Numbered from the stretch's first letter, positions 8,124-17,600 are shown. The stretch: DNA of 64,000 nt from Roseiarcus sp963822215 (GCA_963822215.1 CAWGGX010000013.1:1-64000); one strand, 5' to 3'. A program made the numbers and translations. Notes: generated by a model from the letters alone, not told the origin.

Positions 8124-9650
8124 ATGGCGCCAAGGTCGCCCTTCCGCTTGGCGACCGAGTGGACGGGATCCAGAATGCGCGACTTCGGTCGATCCACTGT
8201 GCTGCGGAGGGCCTTGCTCGCGGGAGCCGCGTGCATAGCCGTCGCTAGCGCAGCAGCGCAGACCGCTTCAGATTCAGCGCGGGCAGTCGGGGCGACCGCG
8301 ACGCAGCGGGCGATCGCGCCTCAGCCGGCCGCCGGGCCGGCGTCGTTTGCAGACATCGTCGATCGAGTCACCCCGGCCGTCGTATCCGTCAAGGTCAAGA
8401 TCGCGGACTTAGACGAAGGGAACGGCTTGCAGGACCTTTCGCCCGGCAGTCCCCTCTACCGCTTTTTCCGGCGCTTCGGTCTGCCGGACGACGACGACCC
8501 GGCGCCGCGCAGTCATACGACCCGGGCGCAAGGATCGGGATTCTTCGTCTCCTCGGACGGATACATCGTCAGCAACAACCATGTTGTCGATCATGCGAGC
8601 GAGGTGGAGGTCACGCTCGCGGGCGGCAAGACCATCCCGGCCAAGGTGATCGGCGTCGACAAGAAAACCGATCTCGCCCTCCTGAAGGTGACCGGCGAAA
8701 CCTTCCCGTTCGTAACGTTCACGTCCAAGCCGCCGCGGGTGGGCGACTGGGTGATCGCGGTCGGCAATCCCTTCGGCCTCGGCGGAACAGTCACAGCGGG
8801 CATCGTGTCGGCGCGCGGCCGCGACATCGGCGCCGGGCCCTACGACGACTTTCTCCAGATCGACGCGCCGGTGAATCACGGCAACTCGGGCGGCCCGACC
8901 TTCAACGCCCAGGGCGAAGTGGTCGGCGTCAACACCGCGATCTTCTCGCCGTCGGGCGGCAGCGTCGGGATTGGTTTCGCCATCGCCAGCGACGTGGTCA
9001 AAACCGTCATCGATCAACTCAAGGCGAACGGCGCCGTCACCCGCGGCTGGATAGGAGTTCAGATCCAGTTGGTGTCGCAGGACATCGCCGACAGCCTCGG
9101 CCTGAAGGACGCCAAGGGCGCGCTCGTCGCCGGGGTCGAAAAGGATTCGCCCGCCGGCTCCGCCGGGGTGAAAAGCGGAGACGTCATCACCGCGTTGGAC
9201 GGGGAGACGGTCCCCGATCCGCATGAGCTCGCCCGCCGGATCGCGTCGATGGGTCCGAAGACGACGGTGAGCATAACGCTTGTCCGCGACGGCGCGCCGA
9301 AGACGGTTGACGTGACTGTGGGAACTATGCCGCCCGACAAGGCCGAGAAAGCGGACATTGCCCCGGGAGGAGATGCAACGGAGCTTGCCAAGCTGGGTCT
9401 GACGTTGCGCGCCAATCGGGGGGACAGCGGAGTCGTTGTGGCTGGGGTCGATCCGGACAGCCCGGCCGCAGACGAAGGTCTGAAGCGCGGCGACGTCATC
9501 CTCGAGGTGCGCGGCAAGGCGGTCAGCCAGCCGTCCGACGTCGCCGAGGAGATCGACGCCGCCAAGAGCGACGGAAAGAGAAGTGTGCTGTTTCGCGTGA
9601 AATCGGACGACGGCGAGCGCTTCCTCGCCCTGCCGACACGCGCGTCCTAG
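8124..9650 (+). CDS. degP: Do-family serine endopeptidase (DegP/MucD-like)
   Basis: A 508-residue periplasmic protease and chaperone. A hydrophobic export signal (about residues 27-45) ends in ASAAAQ. The trypsin-like domain holds H153 (NNHVVDH), D183 (KKTDLALLKV) and S255 (HGNSGGP). Two PDZ domains follow, at about 305-395 and 425-500. It degrades or refolds damaged envelope proteins. The start could be ATG 8124 or ATG 8175 (MRDFGRST). It lies upstream of an OmpR-type regulator and a histidine kinase in the same direction, an arrangement common in Rhizobiales, suggesting that the two-component system senses envelope state or is co-expressed with the protease. Confidence 0.93.
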   Translation: MAPRSPFRLATEWTGSRMRDFGRSTVLRRALLAGAACIAVASAAAQTASDSARAVGATATQRAIAPQPAAGPASFADIVDRVTPAVVSVKVKIADLDEGNGLQDLSPGSPLYRFFRRFGLPDDDDPAPRSHTTRAQGSGFFVSSDGYIVSNNHVVDHASEVEVTLAGGKTIPAKVIGVDKKTDLALLKVTGETFPFVTFTSKPPRVGDWVIAVGNPFGLGGTVTAGIVSARGRDIGAGPYDDFLQIDAPVNHGNSGGPTFNAQGEVVGVNTAIFSPSGGSVGIGFAIASDVVKTVIDQLKANGAVTRGWIGVQIQLVSQDIADSLGLKDAKGALVAGVEKDSPAGSAGVKSGDVITALDGETVPDPHELARRIASMGPKTTVSITLVRDGAPKTVDVTVGTMPPDKAEKADIAPGGDATELAKLGLTLRANRGDSGVVVAGVDPDSPAADEGLKRGDVILEVRGKAVSQPSDVAEEIDAAKSDGKRSVLFRVKSDDGERFLALPTRAS

Positions 9651-9886
9651 AGGTTCCGGCGCGCCGCGCCCAGAGTGACGGCGCGGCGGCAACAAATGGG
9701 CGGAAGGAAAACATGGGCTCGTCCCCGGCCCAGCGCATTTGCGCTTCCTTTCGTCCAGTCGGCGGTCGCACAATCCCCGCCCGCGCGACGCCGGCAACGC
9801 GGCGGCAGGTCCCACATTCAGCCCCCCAGGGACCTGCCGCCGCACCTATTTTGGCCAAGTCGCCCAGTCTTGTTATATATCGGCTT

Positions 9887-10570
9887 ATGCGAATCCTGAT
9901 CATCGAAGACGACCGCGACGCCGCAGCCTATCTATCGAAGGCGTTTCGCGAAGCGGGGCACGTGGTCGACGCCGCCCACGATGGCGTCAGCGGTTACGAC
10001 ATGGCGCTCGATGGCGGGTACGATGTCGCAATCGTCGACCGGATGCTGCCGAAGATGGACGGCCTGACGCTCATCGGCTCGCTGCGTAGCCAGAAGAACG
10101 AAACGCCCGTTCTGATCCTGTCCGCACTCGGACAGGTGGACGACCGGGTCAAGGGCCTGAGAGCGGGCGGCGACGACTATCTCGCCAAGCCCTACGCGTT
10201 CTCCGAACTGCTGGCCCGGGTCGAGACGCTGGCGAGGCGCCGTCCGGCAGGCGCTCCGGAGGAGACGGTATACAGGGTCGGCGACCTCACGCTCGACCGG
10301 CTTTCTCACAAAGTGACTCGCCGCGGCGAGGAGATCGTGCTGCAGCCGCGGGAGTTCCGGCTGCTCGAGTATCTGATGCAGAACGCCGGCAAGGTCGTCA
10401 CCCGGACGATGCTGCTCGAGCATGTCTGGGACTACCATTTCGACCCCCAGACCAACGTGATCGACGTCCATGTCTCACGACTCCGGGCCAAGATCGACAG
10501 GGACTTCGACGCGCCCCTGCTCAGCACCGTTCGAGGCGCCGGGTACATGATTCGTGACGGCGCTCGCTAA
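9887..10570 (+). CDS. OmpR/PhoB-family response regulator
   Basis: A 227-residue regulator. The receiver domain (1-118) has the acidic pocket E7-D8-D9 (IIEDDRD), the phospho-acceptor aspartate in AIVDRMLPKMDG, and K in YLAKPY. The winged-helix DNA-binding domain (about 130-225) includes LQPREFRLLEYLMQNAGKVVTR and the wing HVSRLRAKID. I chose ATG 9887, MRILIIEDD, since upstream in-frame residues are low-complexity. The 3' end overlaps the kinase start by 17 bases, so the pair is translationally coupled. Confidence 0.93.
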   Translation: MRILIIEDDRDAAAYLSKAFREAGHVVDAAHDGVSGYDMALDGGYDVAIVDRMLPKMDGLTLIGSLRSQKNETPVLILSALGQVDDRVKGLRAGGDDYLAKPYAFSELLARVETLARRRPAGAPEETVYRVGDLTLDRLSHKVTRRGEEIVLQPREFRLLEYLMQNAGKVVTRTMLLEHVWDYHFDPQTNVIDVHVSRLRAKIDRDFDAPLLSTVRGAGYMIRDGAR

Positions 10571-12005
10571 GCTTTTCCGCGCGACCGCTTTTCGCCTCGC
10601 GCTGGCGATTCTGGCCGTCAGCGCGGTCGGCGCGGGCGTGGTGCTCGCGATCATCGCTTGGCAGGTCATCTCGGTCGTCGACGAGGAAATCGCCCGCACG
10701 ATCGACGCCGAGGCCAAGGGCTTGGCGGACACCTACAACCACGACGGGCTCGTCGGCCTCTACTCGTCGATCGAGACGCGCAAACGCCAGCCGGGCGCGG
10801 CGCTCTATCTGCTGACCGACCCGGCCGGCGAATCGCTCGCCGGCAACGTCGAGCAGATTCCGCTGGAAGTGCTCGAGCGGCGCGGATTCATCGTCGTCAA
10901 CTACCGCACCAACGGCCCGGGCGACAGGGTCCGCCAAGCGCTCGTCCGCATCTACAAATTGCCGCCCGGTTTCCTGCTCCTGGTCGGCCACGATCTCGGC
11001 GACCGCGCCCGGATCGAAGGGGTGATGGTCCGGGCGCTGGCGATCTCTCTGATCTTCTTCGCCGCGCTCGCGGCCGTGGGGGCGTTGTTCGTCGCCCGCA
11101 ATGTGCTCAAGCGCATCGACGACATCAACACCTCGGCGCATGGGATCATGAAGGGCGACATGACCGGCCAACTCCCGGTTTCCGGCTCGGGGGACGAGCT
11201 CGACCGGCTGGCCGAAAGCCTGAACGCGATGCTCAAGCGCATCGGACTCCTGATGCAGGGCCTGCGCGAGGTGTCGGATAACATCGCGCACGATCTGCGC
11301 ACGCCGCTCACCCGTTTGCGCAACCACGCCGAAGCGGCGCTCGCCTTCGGCGACGACGCCGCCGCCTATCGCACGGCCCTGGAGAAGACGATCGAAGAGT
11401 CCGACAGCTTGATCAAGATCTTCAACGCGCTTCTGCTGATCGCGCGCGCCGAGGCCGGGGCGGGCGTCGACGGGCAAAGCTCGTTCGAACTTGGCGAGGC
11501 CGCGCGCGCGGTCGCCGAGCTCTACGAGCCGATCGCGGAGGAGCAGGGGGTTGCTCTGACCGTCTCCGTCGACGGCCCGCTGCATATCCGCGGCAATCGC
11601 GAACTGATCGGCCAGACGATCGCCAATCTGGTCGACAACGCGCTGAAATACGGCGCGCAGACGGATGGCGTCGAGGCCGCCGTCAAGCCGGAAATCGTCG
11701 TGGCGGCCCGGCGTTCGGGCAATAACGTCGAGCTGATTGTGGCCGACCGCGGTCCGGGCGTCTCGCTGCGGGACAGGGAACGCGTGCTGGGGCGCTTTGT
11801 TCGGCTCGAAGGCTCGCGCTCGCGCCCGGGCTCGGGACTCGGCCTCTCACTCGCCGCCGCGGTCGCGCGCATGCATGGCGGCAGGGTGGAGCTCGAGGAC
11901 AACCGGCCGGGCTTGCGCGTGCGCGTGATTCTGCCCGCCGGGCCCACTCCGCTCTCTTTGCCGGGACCGGCGCACGCGGCGATCAATGAGCCGATCGCTG
12001 GCTGA
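10554..12005 (+). CDS. Sensor histidine kinase
   Basis: A 483-residue membrane kinase starting with GTG inside the regulator gene. TM helix 1 (about 13-38), a periplasmic loop (about 40-155), TM helix 2 (about 161-184), and a HAMP region (about 186-235). The DHp helix carries phospho-acceptor H246 in NIAHDLRTPLTRLRNH. The ATPase domain has the N box (LVDNALKYGA), DRGPG and GSGLGLSLAAAVARMHGG. It should phosphorylate the adjacent regulator. The periplasmic loop is short and gives no hint of ligand. The last 20 bases overlap the glnE start. Confidence 0.93.
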   Translation: MTALAKLFRATAFRLALAILAVSAVGAGVVLAIIAWQVISVVDEEIARTIDAEAKGLADTYNHDGLVGLYSSIETRKRQPGAALYLLTDPAGESLAGNVEQIPLEVLERRGFIVVNYRTNGPGDRVRQALVRIYKLPPGFLLLVGHDLGDRARIEGVMVRALAISLIFFAALAAVGALFVARNVLKRIDDINTSAHGIMKGDMTGQLPVSGSGDELDRLAESLNAMLKRIGLLMQGLREVSDNIAHDLRTPLTRLRNHAEAALAFGDDAAAYRTALEKTIEESDSLIKIFNALLLIARAEAGAGVDGQSSFELGEAARAVAELYEPIAEEQGVALTVSVDGPLHIRGNRELIGQTIANLVDNALKYGAQTDGVEAAVKPEIVVAARRSGNNVELIVADRGPGVSLRDRERVLGRFVRLEGSRSRPGSGLGLSLAAAVARMHGGRVELEDNRPGLRVRVILPAGPTPLSLPGPAHAAINEPIAG

Positions 12006-14913
12006 ACGGATTGCCGGCGCGCCGCGGCTCTCCGCCCCGGCCGCCGCCCGCCGTCGGCTCGAAGCATTGATCGCCGCTCCGCAGGCGGAGGCGCTGGCGC
12101 CGCTGATCGCTCTCGGCAGAACGCGCGATCTGCTCCTCGGCCTCGCCGACCATTCGCCTTATCTCTGGACGCTGGCGACGGAGGATACGGCCCGACTCGC
12201 GCGCCTGCTGTCGCAGCCGCCCCGCGAGGCGCTCGACGCGGTCATCGCCGGCCTTACCGCGCGCCGCGACGACCACGAGGCCGCACTGATGCGGACGCTC
12301 CGTCTCGCCAAGCGCGAGTCGGCGCTCTTGATCGCGCTCGCCGACATCGGCGGCGTCTGGGACGTGGTCGAGACCACCGAGGCGCTGACCCGCTTCGCCG
12401 ACGCCGCGGTCGGCGAAGCGCTCGCGTTCCTCTTGCGGCAGAACGCGCTGAGCGGCCGGCTCGCGCTCGATCTGGACGCGCCGGACCTTCAGGCCGGCTG
12501 CGGCCTGGTCGTGCTGGCCCTCGGTAAGCTTGGCGCACGCGAGCTCAACTATTCGAGCGACATCGACCTCATCGTGCTCTACGACCAGGCCGCCGCCGCG
12601 ATTCCCGACGGCGTCGAGCCTGCGCCCCTGCTGGTGCGAATCACCAAGGCGCTGGCGCGTCTTCTGCAGGAGCGCACCTCCGACGGCTACGTGCACAGGG
12701 TCGATCTGAGGCTCAGGCCCGATCCCGCCTCGACGCCGGCAGCCCTCTCGACGGTCAGCGCCTACGCCTATTACGAGACGGTCGGACAGAACTGGGAGCG
12801 CGCAGCGCTGATCAAGGCTCGTCCCGCGGCGGGCGATCTCGAGCTCGGACGGCGATTCCTCGCCGATCTCGCTCCCTTCATCTGGCGCAAGTATTTCGAC
12901 TATGCCGCGATCGCCGACATCCACGCGATGAAGCGGCAGATCCACGCGGTGCGTGGACACGAGCGCGTGGTCGTGCCTGGACACGACGTCAAGCTCGGGC
13001 GAGGCGGCATTCGCGAGGTCGAGTTCTTCGTCCAAACGCAGCAGCTCATCTTCGGCGGCCGGCGGCCAAAGATGCGCGGCTCGCGCACGCTCGACATGCT
13101 CAGCGAGCTCGCCGCCGAGAAGTGGGTGACGGCGGAGGCGGTGAAGGAGCTGACCGCGGCCTATCTCTTCCTGCGCACGATCGAGCACCGGCTGCAGATG
13201 GTCGCCGACGAACAGACCCAGCGCCTGCCGTTCGAGCGCGCCGAGCTTTCCCGCTTTGCCCGGTTCTGCGGCTATGATCGGCTCGAGTTCTTCACCAAGG
13301 CCCTCACCTTTCACCTGACCCAGGTCGAAAAGCATTACGCGCGCCTGTTCGAGAGCGCGCCGACCCTCAGCGCCGCGGCCGGCAATCTCGTCTTCACCGG
13401 CGTCACCAACGATCCGGAGACGCTCGCAACGTTGAGCCGGCTCGGCTTCCAGCATCCGGAAGCGGCGGCCGAGACGATCCGCGGCTGGCACTTCGGCCGT
13501 CGGCCCGCGGTGCGCAGCGCGCGCGCCCGCGAGGTGCTGACGGAACTGACGCCGGCGCTGCTCGAAGCCTTCGCCGGCTCCGGCGACGCCGATGCGGCGC
13601 TCGCCGCCTTCGACGGGGCGATGGCCCGGATGAACGCTGCCGTTGAGCTGTTGTCTATCCTGCGTTCCAACGACGATGTGCGCGAACTGTTCGGCGACGT
13701 GCTCGGTTCGGCGCCGCGGCTCGCCCAGGTGGTGGCGACCCGCCCGCATGTGCTCGACGCGGCGATCGACCCGGGCCGGACGACCGATTTCGAGGACAGC
13801 TTCAACGAGGAGGCGACCCGCCGGCGCGCCGAGACTTATGTCGAGCAGGCGCGCAGCACCGAGGACGCACTCGACCGGGCGCGCGATTTCGCCGCCGAGG
13901 AGATGTTTCTGATCGGTCTCCATCTTCTCTCGGGCCGGCTCGACCCGGACCGCGCCGGCCAAGCCTATAGCGCGCTGGCGCAGGCGCTGGTCGGGACGAT
14001 GCTGAAGCAGGTGGAGGCGGCCTTCGCCGCCGACCACGGAAACGTCCGCGGCGGCCGTGTGGCGGTGCTGGCGATGGGCAAGCTCGGCTCGCGCGAAATG
14101 ACGGCGGCGTCGGACCTCGACCTCATCCTCATCTACGATTTCCCGGCCGACGCCGACGAGTCCGATGGGCCGAAGCCGCTCGGTCCCGTGGTCTATTATA
14201 CGCGTCTCACCCAACGCCTGCTCGCCGCGCTGACCGCGCCGACCCGGCGCGGATCGCTCTACGAAGTCGACATGCGACTGAGGCCCTCGGGTCGCAAGGG
14301 ACCGCTCGCCACCCAGTTCTCCGCCTTCGCCCTCTACCAGCGCAACGAAGCCGAGACCTGGGAGCACATGGCGCTCACGCGCGCCCGCGTCATCGCAGGC
14401 GACACGGGATTGGCGGCCGATGTCGCCCGGGCGATCCGGGACACGCTGACACGCAAGCGCGACCCGGCTGCGGTCGCCCACGAGGTGGCGAAAATGCGCG
14501 CCCTGATCGCCAAGGAGAAGGGCGACCGCGACGCTTGGGACCTCAAGCTCGTCAGGGGCGGCCTGATGGACATCGAGTTCGTCGCGCAGTTCCTCAGCCT
14601 CGCCTTCGCCCATTCAAAGCCCGAGATCCTCGACGTCTCGACGCGAATGGCGATCGACAAGGCGGGGCGTGCGGGGCTTCTTCCGTCGGCTCCCGTCCAG
14701 ACGCTCGTCGAGGCGCACCGGCTCTACACCGACGCGACCCAGTTCATGCGGCTCGCCATCGCCGGCCCCTTCGATCCGCAGACCGCCGCCTCGGGCGTCA
14801 AGCGACGCATCGCCGCCTCGGCTGGCTTTCCCGATTTCGAGGCTTTCGTCGCCGCGCTCGACGAAGCGCGCAAGCGGGTGCGGGAGACCTATGAGGCGGT
14901 GGTCAAAGGGTGA
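11986..14913 (+). CDS. glnE: Bifunctional glutamine synthetase adenylyltransferase/deadenylase
   Basis: A 975-residue GlnE, normal for the family. It has two nucleotidyltransferase domains: the N-terminal deadenylylation site LGARELNYSSDIDLIVLYD (about 182-200) and the C-terminal adenylylation site LGSREMTAASDLDLILIYD (about 698-716). Each is followed by helical domains, and a regulatory linker lies between. It covalently switches glutamine synthetase on and off in response to PII proteins. ATG 11986 overlaps the kinase stop, so glnE may be co-transcribed with the DegP/two-component cluster. The last 57 codons are duplicated downstream. Confidence 0.96.
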   Translation: MSRSLAERIAGAPRLSAPAAARRRLEALIAAPQAEALAPLIALGRTRDLLLGLADHSPYLWTLATEDTARLARLLSQPPREALDAVIAGLTARRDDHEAALMRTLRLAKRESALLIALADIGGVWDVVETTEALTRFADAAVGEALAFLLRQNALSGRLALDLDAPDLQAGCGLVVLALGKLGARELNYSSDIDLIVLYDQAAAAIPDGVEPAPLLVRITKALARLLQERTSDGYVHRVDLRLRPDPASTPAALSTVSAYAYYETVGQNWERAALIKARPAAGDLELGRRFLADLAPFIWRKYFDYAAIADIHAMKRQIHAVRGHERVVVPGHDVKLGRGGIREVEFFVQTQQLIFGGRRPKMRGSRTLDMLSELAAEKWVTAEAVKELTAAYLFLRTIEHRLQMVADEQTQRLPFERAELSRFARFCGYDRLEFFTKALTFHLTQVEKHYARLFESAPTLSAAAGNLVFTGVTNDPETLATLSRLGFQHPEAAAETIRGWHFGRRPAVRSARAREVLTELTPALLEAFAGSGDADAALAAFDGAMARMNAAVELLSILRSNDDVRELFGDVLGSAPRLAQVVATRPHVLDAAIDPGRTTDFEDSFNEEATRRRAETYVEQARSTEDALDRARDFAAEEMFLIGLHLLSGRLDPDRAGQAYSALAQALVGTMLKQVEAAFAADHGNVRGGRVAVLAMGKLGSREMTAASDLDLILIYDFPADADESDGPKPLGPVVYYTRLTQRLLAALTAPTRRGSLYEVDMRLRPSGRKGPLATQFSAFALYQRNEAETWEHMALTRARVIAGDTGLAADVARAIRDTLTRKRDPAAVAHEVAKMRALIAKEKGDRDAWDLKLVRGGLMDIEFVAQFLSLAFAHSKPEILDVSTRMAIDKAGRAGLLPSAPVQTLVEAHRLYTDATQFMRLAIAGPFDPQTAASGVKRRIAASAGFPDFEAFVAALDEARKRVRETYEAVVKG

Positions 14914-15332
14914 GCGTGGGTAGACACGCCGGCGCGGGGCGGCGTCAGCCGGACCAAATCCGGCCGCCTTCCACGCCCTGCAGTCTTGGCAGGCGCCTCA
15001 TGATTTCAGTCGCTTAAGCGCACAAAACTGTCACAACGCGCCTCTTGTTTCGCCTGCTTCGACCCCTCGTAAGGTCGAGCAGCGGTTGGCGCCTCAACCC
15101 AAAAATAACATTTACTGATTGTTCTATACTCTGCGCGTCGCGCGAAACGGCGCGCAGGCCGCCGAAGGCGAAGGCCGAACCGCGTCCGCGCCGTTCGACA
15201 CGACCTCGCCTACCCTATGTCGCCCACGCTCGCCGCGCATCGGCCCGCTGATTCCATGAACATAAGGGGAACGTATTCCACTGGCCTTGTCAAGGATTTG
15301 TCGCAAAAACATTGGCCGGAGCCGCGACGGCG
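14914..15332. other. Gene-free spacer between glnE and its duplicated tail
   Basis: About 420 bases with no convincing gene on either strand. Part of it is AT-richer (around 15095-15130, AAAAATAACATTTACTG), unlike the surrounding DNA. No terminator with a clear T-run is visible after glnE. It may be the remains of whatever event duplicated the glnE 3' end. Confidence 0.5.
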
Positions 15333-15511
15333 CGACCCCGTTCATGCGGCTCGCCATCGCCGGCCCCTTCGATCCGAAGACCGCCGCCTCGGGCGTCAAG
15401 CGCCGCATCGCCGCCTCGGCTGGATTCCTGGATTTCGAAGCCTTCGTCGCCGCGCTCGACGAAACGCGTAAAAAAGTGCGCGAGGCGTACGAGGCGGTCG
15501 TGAAAGGCTGA
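15333..15511 (+). pseudogene. Duplicated glnE 3' end
   Basis: From TTCATGCGGCTCGCC onward this copies glnE 14743-14913 at high identity through to the stop codon. The peptide FMRLAIAGPFDPKTAASGVK... EAYEAVVKG differs from GlnE by only a few residues (Q to K, P to L, A to T, R to K). Some differences are silent. It lacks any adenylyltransferase domain. An in-frame ATG (15287) gives a 74-residue frame, but no ribosome binding site is obvious. It lies directly before the convergent amidase gene. Confidence 0.8.
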
Positions 15512-15582
15512 CGGCCGGCAAACGGGAGGGTCGGCCTGCAGCGGCGCAGAGAGTCGCGTCAGCCGTTGCGCCGGAGGCTGTC

Positions 15583-16344
15583 TCACCCCTTCGCCAGCCC
15601 CTCGATCAGCGCCTTCAACGTCGCGACCGTCGACGCGTCCGCCTCGCCGTCGACCAGCTCGGGACGGAAATGGCGCTGGAACGCCGCCACGACCGCCCGG
15701 GTGCGCCGGTCATAGACGCCGGAAAGCTCGAGCCCGTAGCCGTACAGCGCCAGCATCGCCTGCAGCGCCCGCACCGGCGGCCCATCCTCTTCGTGCCGGA
15801 ACAGCGCGCCGCCGGAAATGGGGGCAGGCTCGACCCAATGGCCAACGCCGCCTTCGCGCAGCCGCGCCCACGGAAAGGCTTCGCCCGGATCGCGCTTGCG
15901 GTGCGGGGCGACGTCGGAATGGGCGAGCACCCGTTCGGGCCAGATTTTCCAGCGTGCGCAGATGTCGCGCGCCAGCGCGATGGTCGCGGCGATCTGGGGG
16001 TCAGGGAAAGGCGGCGCGCCGCCGTCGTGTCCGGGATTGACGATCTCGACCCCGATCGAGGCCGAGTTGAGGTCGCTCTCGCCTTTCCAGTGCCCGGCGC
16101 CGGCGTGCCAGGCGCGATCACGCTCGGCGACCAGTTGATCGATCCGCCCGTCCTCCCAGACGAGATAATGCGAGGAGACCTCGGCGGCCGGATCGACCAG
16201 CAAAGCGAGCGCGTCCTCGCCGGTCGGCACGCCGGTGTAATGGAGGATGAGCGTGTTGGGCGCACGCGCGCCGCGCCGCTCGCCGAAATTCGGCGAGGCG
16301 CGGAACGCCCCGGCGAGCGGACTGTCGCAGGTCGGACCGGACAT
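15583..16344 (-). CDS. AmpD-like N-acetylmuramoyl-L-alanine amidase
   Basis: A 253-residue protein. The amidase_2 domain (about 20-165) has the zinc-binding histidines at LILHYTG, and at LAHSDVAPHRKRDPGEAFPW, which also supplies the conserved lysine/aspartate region. The C-terminal peptidoglycan-binding repeat (about 185-250) contains LQAMLALYGYGLELSGVYDRRTRAVVAAFQRHFRP. It cleaves the amide bond between N-acetylmuramic (or anhydro) sugar and L-alanine during cell-wall recycling. There is no signal peptide, so a cytoplasmic AmpD role is likely. I chose ATG 16344, with AGAGACCGG upstream; a TTG is directly in front. Confidence 0.9.
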   Translation of the reverse strand: MSGPTCDSPLAGAFRASPNFGERRGARAPNTLILHYTGVPTGEDALALLVDPAAEVSSHYLVWEDGRIDQLVAERDRAWHAGAGHWKGESDLNSASIGVEIVNPGHDGGAPPFPDPQIAATIALARDICARWKIWPERVLAHSDVAPHRKRDPGEAFPWARLREGGVGHWVEPAPISGGALFRHEEDGPPVRALQAMLALYGYGLELSGVYDRRTRAVVAAFQRHFRPELVDGEADASTVATLKALIEGLAKG

Positions 16345-16402
16345 CAATTCCGGTCTCTTGACAGGCGACCCCCGGCCCCGCCGTCGCGTCTCACGCGGGA
16401 CC

Positions 16403-16699
16403 TCAGTTGTACCAGGCTACGCAGATGCGGTTGCCATTGACGTCGTAGCCATGGCGCGCGCAGTGGCGCGGACGCGTCACGGCGTTGCCGACCAAGGCGC
16501 CGCCCACCCCGCCGACCACAGCGCCCGCAATGGCGCCGCCGGCGCTGCCGCCGGAAACCGCCGAGCCGACCAGCGCGCCCGTGCCCGCGCCAAGCGCGCC
16601 GCCGACGACCGTGCCCGTCTGCTGCTGCTGGGTCTGGCAGGCCGATAGAGAGATTGCGCTGGCGAGGGTCAGCGCGACGGCGATCATCTTTCTTGTCAT
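16403..16699 (-). CDS. Glycine-zipper lipoprotein, copy 1
   Basis: A 98-residue protein starting MTRKMIAVALTLASAISLSAC, a lipoprotein signal with lipobox LSAC. A QTQQQQ spacer follows, then a glycine-zipper core (VVGGALGAGTGALVGSAVSG...) that forms one hairpin of small-residue helices, and a conserved tail CARHGYDVNGNRICVAWYN. It belongs with the small surface-antigen-like lipoproteins of alphaproteobacteria, whose function is unknown but which may affect the outer membrane. It is a clear paralogue of the next gene upstream, separated by 90 bases. Confidence 0.85.
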   Translation of the reverse strand: MTRKMIAVALTLASAISLSACQTQQQQTGTVVGGALGAGTGALVGSAVSGGSAGGAIAGAVVGGVGGALVGNAVTRPRHCARHGYDVNGNRICVAWYN

Positions 16700-16789
16700 G
16701 TTTTCGATTCCTTTCCGCGAAGGCGTCACGGTTGGAGGTAGCCCGCTCACGTCCACTCGGCTGGCGGATCGTGGCGACGATTCGGTCCG

Positions 16790-17083
16790 TCAATAATAGG
16801 CCACGCAGACGCGGTTGCCGTTGTAGTCGTAGCCCCAGCGCGCGCAGTTGCCGACAGGCTGCGGCGTGGCGGCGGCGCCGATCATCGCGCCCGAGGCCGC
16901 GCCGATCGCCGCGCCCGCGAGCGTCCCGCCCGCGCTTCCGCCCGAAACCGCGGAGCCGATGAGCGCCCCCGTGCCCCCGCCGAGCGCCCCGCCCACCAGG
17001 GCGTTCTGCTGCTGCGGCGTCTGGCAGGCCGACAGCGAAACGGCGCCGGCGAGCGCCAGCGAAACAGCCAACATTCTCTTCAT
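16790..17083 (-). CDS. Glycine-zipper lipoprotein, copy 2
   Basis: A 97-residue tandem paralogue of the preceding lipoprotein. It starts MKRMLAVSLALAGAVSLSAC, with lipobox LSAC, then QTPQQQ and a glycine zipper. The tail NCARWGYDYNGNRVCVAYY conserves two cysteines and the GYDxNGNR motif. Its own ATG at 17083 follows GATCGTTCC. The tail's two cysteines could pair. Function is not established. Confidence 0.85.
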   Translation of the reverse strand: MKRMLAVSLALAGAVSLSACQTPQQQNALVGGALGGGTGALIGSAVSGGSAGGTLAGAAIGAASGAMIGAAATPQPVGNCARWGYDYNGNRVCVAYY

Positions 17084-17275
17084 GGAACGATCTCCCGATC
17101 GATGGAAGCCAAACTTCAGGGTTCCCCCCACCGCGGACCACGCCGCGTAGCGGGCCAGCCGCCCGCGGCGGCACATTCCCATAAACGGAGTGAAGCTGCA
17201 ACGAAGGGTCGAAGGATCGAAAGGGCGAGCGCCGGCTCCGGCGGCGATCCGCCCGCGAGCGGCGCGAGGCGATGG

Positions 17276-17551
17276 TCAGCGCGTCCGGCCTGCGTCGAGA
17301 AGCCGCAAAATGATCCACACCGGCACGACCACCATCGCGCCGGTGAGGAGGATGCGGCCGAACTGGCGCAGGTCGGAAAAGCCGTACTCCATGATGTGGC
17401 GCGCCATGCGCACGGCTTCGGCGACAAGGCTCGTCGGATCAAGGCCGAAGGCGTCGAGCAGGAAGCCGACGACGAAGGACACGACGATGAGCCGCGCCGC
17501 GACCGCTAAAGGCGAGCCGCCGAGGAAACGGCCGACGACAGGATTGCTCAT
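17276..17551 (-). CDS. DUF6460 small membrane protein
   Basis: A 91-residue protein with two hydrophobic helices: AVAARLIVVSFVVGFLLDAFGL (about 16-37) and GRILLTGAMVVVPVWIILRLL (about 65-85). The layout RFLGGSPLAVAARL... FGLDP... DLRQFGRILLTGA matches the DUF6460 family of Rhizobiales, whose role is unknown. ATG 17551. Confidence 0.75.
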   Translation of the reverse strand: MSNPVVGRFLGGSPLAVAARLIVVSFVVGFLLDAFGLDPTSLVAEAVRMARHIMEYGFSDLRQFGRILLTGAMVVVPVWIILRLLDAGRTR

Positions 17552-17600
17552 CGGATGAGTGCTCTCCTGAAGCTTCCCTAGCTCACAGGCGCCGTCGATC

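Noticed and set aside
11983..14613. 876-codon open frame opposite glnE
   Set aside because: Arginine-, glutamate- and glycine-rich shadow of glnE, without any recognisable motif.
15095..15135. AT-rich patch considered as replication origin or att site
   Set aside because: No DnaA boxes, iterons or flanking direct repeats with a tRNA or integrase were found.
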